From Selenomonadaceae bacterium (lineage in GTDB: Bacteria; Bacillota; Negativicutes; Selenomonadales; Selenomonadaceae), in contig JAEEGN010000040.1 in assembly GCA_016280345.1 (NCBI GenBank), positions 1-10,550 on the forward strand: a stretch of 10,550 nucleotides of DNA, given 5' to 3'. Shown piece after piece: positions 5,800 to 10,550 of the stretch. The position numbers and the translations under genes are program-made. The notes below the pieces were generated by a model, which was not told the DNA's origin, did not search any database, and saw only the letters and a program-made list of their open reading frames with translations. The stretch's first letter is position 1. Each line of letters starts with the position of its first letter.

Positions 5800-5895
5800 A
5801 CCGCCGCCAGGCTGAAGCCATACGAACGGCGGGCGATTTCCGCGCTCCTGTGCCCTGTGATGGATGGCTGTCAAAAAATCCGTATCAGACATTGA

Positions 5896-5953
5896 AATAC
5901 TCCCCTTATGCCGACAGTGAAAAACAAAACTGTTGCCATGAGGGGAGTTTTTT
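5896..5953 (+). terminator. Long-stem intrinsic terminator after the peptide operon
   Basis: A stem of about 20 bp, from ACTCCCCTTATG and GACAGT on the left to ACTGT and ATGAGGGGAGT on the right (three mismatches or wobbles), with an A-rich loop and TTTTTT after it. It closes the region holding the three precursor genes and the cyclase relic. An A-run-free left side makes it mainly plus-strand. Confidence 0.85.
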
Positions 5954-5990
5954 ACAGTATGGCTTTTGGCCGGGGCGAATCACCGGCTTT

Positions 5991-6016
5991 CGGGGCGGAG
6001 ATGATTGTCCGCCCCG
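5991..6016. other. GC hairpin upstream of the rqcH promoter
   Basis: GGGGCGGA and TCCGCCCC pair perfectly around an 8-base loop. A pyrimidine-rich, partly T-rich stretch follows, so it could be a second, weaker terminator or an upstream boundary element. Confidence 0.4.
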
Positions 6017-6046
6017 CGCCTTCCTTTTTCCTTTTTCCGTCAGGTA

Positions 6047-6055
6047 TGATATACT
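6047..6055 (+). promoter_or_regulatory. Extended -10 promoter of the NFACT gene
   Basis: TGATATACT fits the TGnTATAAT extended -10 at 5 of 6 hexamer positions; the -35 region is poor. Transcription would begin about 55 bases before the ATG at 6118. Confidence 0.55.
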
Positions 6056-6117
6056 ACAGTTGTTTTTCTATGCCATTGTTTTTCCCATCTTCTCTCACAG
6101 AAACGAGGTCATTCACC

Positions 6118-7905
6118 ATGAGTCTGGACGGCTTTTCCCTGCGCCGCCTGGTCCGGGAGCTGGACGCCGCCCTCGCGGGCAGCCGCGTGGACCGGATTTC
6201 GCAGCCCAATAAGCAGACGATTCAGATTGCCCTTCGCCAGCCGGGGGAGAATCATCTCCTGACCATCTCCATTCACCCGCGTTTCCCTGTCCTTTACCGG
6301 CCGCCGGCGCCGCTGGAGAACCCGCCGGAGCCGCCTTCCTTCTGTATGCTGCTCCGCAAGCAGCTGGAGGCGGGGCGCGTCGCCGCCATCCGGCAGCAGG
6401 GGCTGGACCGGGTCGTCGTTATCGACATTGACTGCCTGGCGGCCGGGGGCCGCATCGTCACCAGGTCCCTGGTGGCCGAGCTCATGGGGAAGTACAGCAA
6501 CCTCATCCTGGTCCAGGACGGCGTCATCATCGACGCCCTGCGCCGGGTGGGGGCGAATTCCAGCCGGGTGCGGCTGGTGCTGCCCAATAGCCCCTACGAG
6601 CCGCCGCCGGACCGGGGCCAGCGGAACGTGCTGGAAACATCGCCGGATGAGATTGCCGCCGCTCTGAAAGGGCAGGACGGGAAGTCGCTGGCGTCAGCCC
6701 TCAGCGGCGTCTGTCAGGGTTTCGGTCCGGTGACGGCGCGGGAGGTCGCTTTCGGCGCCGGACTGGCGGCCGATATGCCGGTGACGGCCCTCGATGAAGC
6801 CGATCTCGCCTCGCTGGTGACCTCGCTGCGGGAGACCGTCGCCGCGCTGGAAGACCCGGCGTCCCGCCCCTGCCTCCTGCGGGACGACAGCGGCAAGCTG
6901 TTGGCCATGGCCGCTTTCCCGCTGCACTATCTGACCGGGGGCGAGACCGAGGACTTCCCGGATATGGATCATCTGGCGGCCCGGGCGGAAAAACTGCTGG
7001 CGTCCTTCGTGCCGCCGGACAAGGAACGGTTCCGCAAGCTCCTGAAAAACGAGCTGAACCGGGCCCGGGGCAAAGCGGAAAAGCTGCGGGCGGAGCAGCA
7101 GATGGCGGAAACCGCCGAAAGCGTCCGCGTTCTGGCTGACACGCTGATGACCTACCAGTACCAGCTCAAAGACCACGCCGACGAGACCGTCACCCTGCCC
7201 AACCTCTATGAGCCGGAGGGAGAACCGCTGACAATTCCCCTCGACCGGCGCCTGACTCTCCAGCAGAACGTCCAAAGCTACTACCGCAAGTACAACAAAC
7301 TGAAGCGGGCCCAATCGCTGCTGGCGGAGCAAATCACCGCCTGCGAGACGGAAATCCGCTACCTCGGCAGCATCGAAGCCTCGCTGGAAGTCTCCGCCAG
7401 TCTGGCGGAGCTGGCGGAAATCCGCGAGGAGCTCATCGCCGGCGGCTGGCTCCGGGAGAAAGCGAAGAAGAACCGCGGCGAGAAGCCCTCGCGCCCCTTC
7501 CATTTCCGGACGCCGGAGGGGGCCGAGATCTGGGTGGGCAAGAACAACGCTCAGAACGACCGTCTGACCTTCCATACGGCGCAAAAGGACGACATCTGGC
7601 TCCACACCAAGGATATCCCCGGCTCCCACGTGATCCTGCGGGCACCGGACGGCGCCCCCACCGACGATATGCTGCGGCTGGCCGCCGAACTCGCCGCCTG
7701 GTTCAGTCAGGCCCGGGGTTCCTCCAAGGTGCCGGTGGACTACACCCCCTGCCGCTTCGTCAGGAAACCCTCGGGGGCCAAACCCGGCTTCGTCATCTTC
7801 ACCAACCAGAAAACCCTTTACGTGACGCCCGAAGAAGCCGCCCTCGCGCCGCTGCTCCGGCAGGCGGAACCCGGACAGGACAAAACGGGGCTGCCGCGCC
7901 CGTGA
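6118..7905 (+). CDS. rqcH: RqcH/NFACT-family ribosome quality-control protein (fibronectin-binding-like)
   Basis: A 595-residue NFACT protein, the bacterial counterpart of Rqc2/NEMF. In Bacillus, RqcH binds the obstructed 50S subunit and peptidyl-tRNA, recruits tRNA-Ala and adds C-terminal Ala tails that mark stalled chains for proteolysis. Domains: NFACT-N at 1 to about 190 with SFCMLLRKQLE at 74-84 and Asp97-Arg98 in GLDRVV, the conserved DR pair needed for activity; a helix-hairpin-helix near 199-215 (GFGPVTAREVAFGAG); a coiled-coil arm at about 303-435; NFACT-R from about 468 with the signature EIWVGKNNAQNDRLTF and HTKDIPGSHV near 496. ATG 6118 is chosen because it fits the family start (MSLDGFSL) and has GAGG nine bases before; the open frame reaches further upstream but crosses a terminator and promoter. 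Older annotations call it fibronectin-binding protein. Confidence 0.93.
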   Translation: MSLDGFSLRRLVRELDAALAGSRVDRISQPNKQTIQIALRQPGENHLLTISIHPRFPVLYRPPAPLENPPEPPSFCMLLRKQLEAGRVAAIRQQGLDRVVVIDIDCLAAGGRIVTRSLVAELMGKYSNLILVQDGVIIDALRRVGANSSRVRLVLPNSPYEPPPDRGQRNVLETSPDEIAAALKGQDGKSLASALSGVCQGFGPVTAREVAFGAGLAADMPVTALDEADLASLVTSLRETVAALEDPASRPCLLRDDSGKLLAMAAFPLHYLTGGETEDFPDMDHLAARAEKLLASFVPPDKERFRKLLKNELNRARGKAEKLRAEQQMAETAESVRVLADTLMTYQYQLKDHADETVTLPNLYEPEGEPLTIPLDRRLTLQQNVQSYYRKYNKLKRAQSLLAEQITACETEIRYLGSIEASLEVSASLAELAEIREELIAGGWLREKAKKNRGEKPSRPFHFRTPEGAEIWVGKNNAQNDRLTFHTAQKDDIWLHTKDIPGSHVILRAPDGAPTDDMLRLAAELAAWFSQARGSSKVPVDYTPCRFVRKPSGAKPGFVIFTNQKTLYVTPEEAALAPLLRQAEPGQDKTGLPRP

Positions 7906-7923
7906 CGCGACAACCCCTTTTTT
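7887..7923 (+). terminator. Intrinsic terminator overlapping the end of rqcH
   Basis: GGGGCTGCCGCG (7887-7898) pairs at 10 of 12 positions with CGCGACAACCCC (7906-7917) and is followed by TTTTTT. The loop holds the TGA stop codon of the gene. Confidence 0.75.
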
Positions 7924-7994
7924 CCTTCGCAACGCCGGAATCGCTGCGGACAGCGCCCGTATCCACGCCGCTGCGGGCGGCCCGGAGCACCCCA

Positions 7995-8035
7995 TAACAA
8001 AAGCCGCCCGGTCCTCATGGGAGCGAGCGGCTCTT
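7995..8035 (-). terminator. Intrinsic terminator of the Gly-Gly-leader peptide gene
   Basis: On the minus strand AGCCGCTCG and CGGGCGGCT form a stem followed by TTTTGTT, about 45 bases after the stop codon of the gene at 8081-8386. Confidence 0.7.
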
Positions 8036-8080
8036 TCATGTGTTTTCAGGGAAACGCGCCTCCGGCCCGACGTCTGCCGG

Positions 8081-8386
8081 TCAGCGGATGATGCTGGTTC
8101 CGTTCTCTCTGTCGAAATTCGCCCAGAACTGCGAACGGGAAATAACGGCGCCTTTTTTATCGGTATAGGTGTTCTTTTTCTTGAGGCCGCCTTTGTCCTT
8201 GAACCCGGTGTACCCGATATTGTGGAATACGTCCCGGACCGCCGAACAATCGACGGAGGACTCCAGAAGGCCGCGCTTGTAAAGCTCAAGGGCATCTTGC
8301 GTCGTTTCCAGAATAGTTCCGCCGGATACCTGCTCCAGATCCTCTACGGAAATCTTCTTGTCATCCAGGTTGCTCTTCTCAGCCAT
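8081..8386 (-). CDS. Gly-Gly-leader secreted peptide / putative bacteriocin or RiPP precursor (101 aa)
   Basis: Small protein starting MAEKSNLDD. The leader KISVEDLEQVSGG at residues 11-23 is the classic double-glycine signal (L-x-x-V-x-G-G) cleaved by peptidase-domain ABC exporters. The mature part would be 78 residues, with one Cys (47), a likely helix near 28-42, and a basic Gly/Lys/Thr-rich stretch (GFKDKGGLKKKNTYTDKKGA) before an FWANFDREN end. ATG 8386 is preferred over ATG 8395 because the AAGGAAAGG ribosome site touches the earlier ATG but is about nine bases from the later one. It has its own near-perfect promoter and terminator, so it is a single-gene unit. The mature sequence matches no family I recognise. 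The leader differs from the Nif11-like peptides at 4919-5746, so exporter sharing is possible but not shown. Confidence 0.7.
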   Translation of the reverse strand: MAEKSNLDDKKISVEDLEQVSGGTILETTQDALELYKRGLLESSVDCSAVRDVFHNIGYTGFKDKGGLKKKNTYTDKKGAVISRSQFWANFDRENGTSIIR

Positions 8387-8529
8387 TTGAACCATCCTTT
8401 CCTTTTCTGCTCCGCCGAGGAGCCGTTGTTTTGTTTTCTGCCCACAGCCTGCGGCAGAGACGAACGCGGTACAGGATTCCTGCCATAACGTTTTCCATCT
8501 TAAAACGGCAATAACCTGTGTATGATTTC

Positions 8530-8558
8530 ATTATACAACCGCCGGCAACCGTTGTCAA
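8530..8558 (-). promoter_or_regulatory. Perfect-consensus sigma-70 promoter of the Gly-Gly-leader peptide gene
   Basis: Minus strand: TTGACA (8558-8553), exactly 17 bases, TATAAT (8535-8530). A 10-base direct repeat CCGGCGGTTG occurs twice, 20 bases apart, once ending in the -35 TTG and once just before the -10, with CAACGGTTG between. A promoter this strong, with repeats in contact with both boxes, suggests tight repressor control. The leader before ATG 8386 is about 135 bases and holds GCTCC/GGAGC near the ribosome site. Confidence 0.85.
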
Positions 8559-8588
8559 CCGCCGGTTTCCCGCGTTTTTTGGACGTTT

Positions 8589-9263
8589 TTACGGCGCTTC
8601 CTGGTACTGCCGGAAATTCCTCAGGATCACGATGGGCGTCTTTTCCGAGCCGTTGCCGAAGGGATTGTCGATCAGCGCCCGGGAAACCTTCTCCGAGATC
8701 AGGCCCGCCGTATGGGCCACCACGAAGGCCCGCTTGAGGTCATTGGCGTCGAGGATGGCGGCGCCGAAGCAGCCGACCCGCTCCCGGACCTGGTCCACGA
8801 CCTTCTGCGGCTCCCGGGGGCCGAGGACGATGTGCTTGTCGTAGGGCGGCATGGTGCCGGTCACGTCGTCGATGAGCCGCGCCTGCTCGCCGGCCAGATT
8901 GTAGAACATCCCCGCCTTGCCGAGGAAGCGCGCCAGAAAGCCCAGCGCCATCGACACCACGACCCGCGGCGTCCCCACCTCGTTCAGCAGCACCTGCATC
9001 CCGTGGGGCGAGGCCAGGCTCCCCTCGTCCTTGAAGAAGCGGCAGAGCACCTGGGCCGCCAGCGAGTAGTCGAGTTCCTCCGGCCGCACGATGTTGCCCT
9101 GGGTGACGGCCACCACGCTCTCGGCCACCGTCACGATGTCGTCGGGGCCGGCCTTGCCCTTCGTGTAATGCACCATGGCGTCCACGATGTCGTCGTTATG
9201 GGTCAGGATTCGCGTCGGCACCGGCACTATCTCCATCGCCGGCCCGTTTTTCCCGTCAGTCAT
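8589..9263 (-). CDS. CofE-like protein (coenzyme F420-0:L-glutamate ligase family)
   Basis: A 224-residue cytosolic protein resembling the F420-0:gamma-glutamyl ligase family (PF01996): opening MEIVPVPTRILTHNDDIVDAM, then PDDIVTVAESVVAVTQGNIV, the part that in CofE begins the nucleotide-binding fold, and a C-terminal region with FGAAILDANDLK and NPFGNGSEKTP. True CofE adds glutamate to F420-0 with GTP. No F420 synthesis gene is here, and most Bacillota lack F420, so another substrate is likely; I infer only an acid-amino-acid ligase-like role. ATG 9263 overlaps the end of the upstream gene by eight bases (ATGACTGA), indicating coupled translation. An internal ATG at residue 10 (MEIVPVP) is an alternative start. 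It is the last gene of a three-gene unit, with no clear terminator after it. Confidence 0.8.
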   Translation of the reverse strand: MTDGKNGPAMEIVPVPTRILTHNDDIVDAMVHYTKGKAGPDDIVTVAESVVAVTQGNIVRPEELDYSLAAQVLCRFFKDEGSLASPHGMQVLLNEVGTPRVVVSMALGFLARFLGKAGMFYNLAGEQARLIDDVTGTMPPYDKHIVLGPREPQKVVDQVRERVGCFGAAILDANDLKRAFVVAHTAGLISEKVSRALIDNPFGNGSEKTPIVILRNFRQYQEAP

Positions 9264-9798
9264 AGCGCCGCGTCACCCCCGCCAGCTTCGTCAGTTCGTC
9301 CGCCGTCAGCTCCGTCCGCACCTTGCGGAGGCGCCAGGGCCGGCGGCTGAGCTCGGTGAAAATGATGTCCAGCGGCAGGTCCACCATGCGGCTCAGCGCC
9401 TCCTCGATGGTCAATCCGCGCCGCGCCGTCAGCGTCACCACCAGCCGAATCTCCAGCGTCTTGCCGGGCGGCACCAGCGACGCCTCGAAGTAATCGTCCT
9501 CCCGCGGCGTATCCGCCAGCTCCGCCTTGGCCCGGGCCTCGATGCCGTCGTACTGCTCGAATGGCAGCTGCGGCCGCACCAGGCAATCGACGATGGTTCC
9601 GTGCTGCCGCCCCGTGTTCTCGAAGGGGACGACGCAGGACAGCGTCAGCGATTTCTCCGTCCGCGCGTCCACCGCGAAGGGCGTGCGGTCCGCCAGCCGG
9701 ACGACGAGCCGGCTGTTTCCCTGCACCGTGACGAGCAGGAAAAAGAGCAGGGCCCCCGCCGCGATGAGCAGCAGAATCCCGCCTAATATCGTAATCAA
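9256..9798 (-). CDS. Membrane-anchored protein of unknown function
   Basis: A 180-residue protein with one N-terminal membrane segment (about residues 2-24, Leu/Ile/Ala/Phe-rich, no signal peptidase motif seen), followed by a soluble domain rich in beta-type alternation: SLTLSCVVPFENTG at about 50-63 and LVPPGKTLEIRLVVTLTARRG near 108-128, then a helical, basic C-terminus. The strand pattern suggests an Ig-like or similar beta-sandwich outside the membrane. The start is TTG 9798 with GGAGG nine bases before it; no in-frame ATG lies near. It follows the thioesterase gene by 19 bases and overlaps the CofE-like gene by eight, so the three are one operon, and the pairing hints at a joint function with the ligase-like protein. 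I do not recognise the family. Confidence 0.75.
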   Translation of the reverse strand: MITILGGILLLIAAGALLFFLLVTVQGNSRLVVRLADRTPFAVDARTEKSLTLSCVVPFENTGRQHGTIVDCLVRPQLPFEQYDGIEARAKAELADTPREDDYFEASLVPPGKTLEIRLVVTLTARRGLTIEEALSRMVDLPLDIIFTELSRRPWRLRKVRTELTADELTKLAGVTRRYD

Positions 9799-9817
9799 CC
9801 TTCCCGGCCTCCCTGTT

Positions 9818-10228
9818 TCAGTCTTCCAGCCCCCGCGCCAGCTTCTCGTAATACTTCGCCGGCAGCCGCGTGATGCGGCCCGTCTCCTGGCTCGTAAACA
9901 CGTTCTGCGAATGGCCTGTCACCAGCACCGCCTCGTCCGAAGCCCGCAGGATGCGGTAGTCGAAGGCCATCTTCGCCTTCGTCAGCGCTGCCGGCGTCGT
10001 CTCGATGATCAGGACGTCGTCGAAGCGCCCCGGGTTCACGAACTTCGCCGTGACCTCGGTGATCGGGAACAGATAGCCGTCCTCCATGAGATCGTCCAGT
10101 GTGATGCCGCAGAGCCGCAGGAATTCCACCCGCCCGATCTCGAACCAGCGGATGTAGTTGGCGTGGTGGATGACGCGCATGGCGTCGGTATCGTAGAAAT
10201 TCACCCGGTGCTCCACCCGTGAAACCAA
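9818..10228 (-). CDS. Acyl-CoA thioesterase, YbgC / 4-hydroxybenzoyl-CoA thioesterase family (hotdog fold)
   Basis: A 136-residue single-domain hotdog protein, normal length for the family. The signature YDTDAMRVIHHANYIRWFE at 12-30 includes Asp15, equivalent to the catalytic Asp of YbgC, and the HANY motif at its helix start. Such enzymes hydrolyse short-chain or aromatic acyl-CoA, or acyl-ACP near the membrane. The start is TTG 10228, preceded by GAGGAGG eight bases away; a GTG four codons later is possible but has no good ribosome site. First gene of the unit with the membrane protein and CofE-like gene; proS lies upstream beyond a hairpin. I see no convincing promoter in the ~80 bases before it, so part of its transcription may come from proS. 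Substrate is unknown. Confidence 0.9.
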   Translation of the reverse strand: MVSRVEHRVNFYDTDAMRVIHHANYIRWFEIGRVEFLRLCGITLDDLMEDGYLFPITEVTAKFVNPGRFDDVLIIETTPAALTKAKMAFDYRILRASDEAVLVTGHSQNVFTSQETGRITRLPAKYYEKLARGLED

Positions 10229-10311
10229 GCTCTCCGCCTCCTCTCAAACGCTTGTAGTGTATGTTGAAAAAACGCGGTGAAAGTCATCGTACGCGCTGCG
10301 AGTAAGTACCC
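10229..10311 (-). other. Short gap between proS and the thioesterase unit
   Basis: I see no confident promoter here. A TACACT -10-like hexamer in the minus-strand sequence lacks a properly spaced -35. The only clear element is the GAGGAGG ribosome site next to the TTG start. Confidence 0.4.
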
Positions 10312-10341
10312 GGGGCAGGGAGCGTCGATTCTCCCTGCCCC
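10312..10341. terminator. Perfect 11-bp hairpin after proS
   Basis: GGGGCAGGGAG (10312-10322) and CTCCCTGCCCC (10331-10341) pair perfectly over an 8-base loop, just after the proS stop. No T-run follows on the minus strand, so it may slow or protect the transcript and allow read-through into the thioesterase unit. Confidence 0.55.
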
Positions 10342-10352
10342 GCGAAAAACTC

Positions 10353-10550
10353 TTACAGCGTTTCCAGCAGCGCCCTGGCCCGCGCCAGATAGTCCCCGGG
10401 CCGGCATTCCTCTTTCTCGCCGGTCCGGCGCACCCGGAGCTCGATGACGCCGCTCTCCACCGCCTTCGGGCCGATGGTGACCCGCAACGGGTAGCCGATG
10501 AGGTCGGCGTCCTTGAACTTCACGCCGGCCCGCTCCTTGCGGTCGTCGAG
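10353..10550 (-). CDS. proS: Prolyl-tRNA synthetase, C-terminal 65 residues (gene continues beyond window)
   Basis: The frame is open to the right edge and ends at TAA (10353-10355). The visible residues are the end of the class II anticodon-binding domain of bacterial ProRS: LDDRKERAGVKFKDADLIGY, then PLRVTIGPKAVESGVIELRV with a following RRTGE, and a short helical end. The DDRxERAGVKFKDADLIG run is strongly characteristic of ProS and separates it from ThrRS and HisRS. The enzyme charges tRNA-Pro in the cytosol. Only the end is present, so the catalytic and editing domains cannot be assessed. Confidence 0.93.
   Translation of the reverse strand, partial: LDDRKERAGVKFKDADLIGYPLRVTIGPKAVESGVIELRVRRTGEKEECRPGDYLARARALLETL

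Noticed and set aside
5801..5833. CCGCCG/CGGCGG hairpin after the cyclase relic
   Set aside because: No T-run and a weak inner stem. The real terminator is clearly the long one at 5896-5953.
5908..6117. Upstream extension of the NFACT protein by 70 residues
   Set aside because: It would start inside a terminator hairpin, cross a second hairpin and the TGATATACT promoter, and adds nothing seen in the family. ATG 6118 fits the family start.
6694..8295. A 533-codon open frame antisense to the NFACT gene
   Set aside because: Shadow of a high-GC gene; it would also run through a terminator and the Gly-Gly peptide gene.
8387..8520. Possible short upstream ORF (ATG just after the -10, ending across the peptide start)
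   Set aside because: No ribosome site, and the first ATG lies at or before the expected transcript start. The ordinary 5' leader is the simpler reading.

Overview
The window is a moderately GC-rich bacterial chromosome segment. Its gene style (strong Shine-Dalgarno sites, frequent TTG/GTG starts, RqcH-type NFACT protein, Rpn-type nuclease with Q/G repeats, a CofE-like protein beside proS) suggests a Bacillota member, most likely of the Negativicutes. That placement is inference; no rRNA or other marker is present to prove it.

Layout. Positions 1-1648 hold the 3' part of a P1B-type heavy-metal ATPase (Zn/Cd/Pb type), ending in a terminator that also serves the convergent gene. Positions 1819-3114 (minus) hold an Rpn/PDDEXK-family nuclease whose C-terminal quarter is tandemly duplicated and carries a variable 12-bp in-frame minisatellite. 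Positions 3285-4335 (plus) form a single-gene unit, promoter to terminator, for a cyclase-family (kynurenine formamidase/isatin hydrolase-like) metal hydrolase.

The accessory core lies at about 4121-5953. It contains a structured intergenic stretch, an interrupted small membrane ORF, a truncated orphan VapB-type antitoxin with a palindromic operator, and three consecutive paralogous peptide genes. These have a conserved Nif11-like leader ending in Gly-Gly and short, unrelated Cys-rich C-termini, the pattern of RiPP precursors. The middle one has a one-base frameshift. The block is followed by a degenerate second copy of the last ~54 bp of the cyclase gene, so it sits between direct repeats of that gene end, followed by a strong terminator. 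No modifying enzyme or exporter is in the window.

Positions 6118-7905 (plus) encode the RqcH/NFACT ribosome quality-control factor. On the minus strand follow a fourth Gly-Gly-leader peptide (8081-8386) with a perfect-consensus sigma-70 promoter, then an operon read right to left: YbgC-like thioesterase, a membrane-anchored protein of unknown function, and a CofE-like protein overlapping it by 8 bp. The window ends in the 3' end of proS.

The most notable content is the set of four Gly-Gly-leader peptides without local maturation genes, which would have to be processed in trans, and the rearrangement scars around the three Nif11-like ones.
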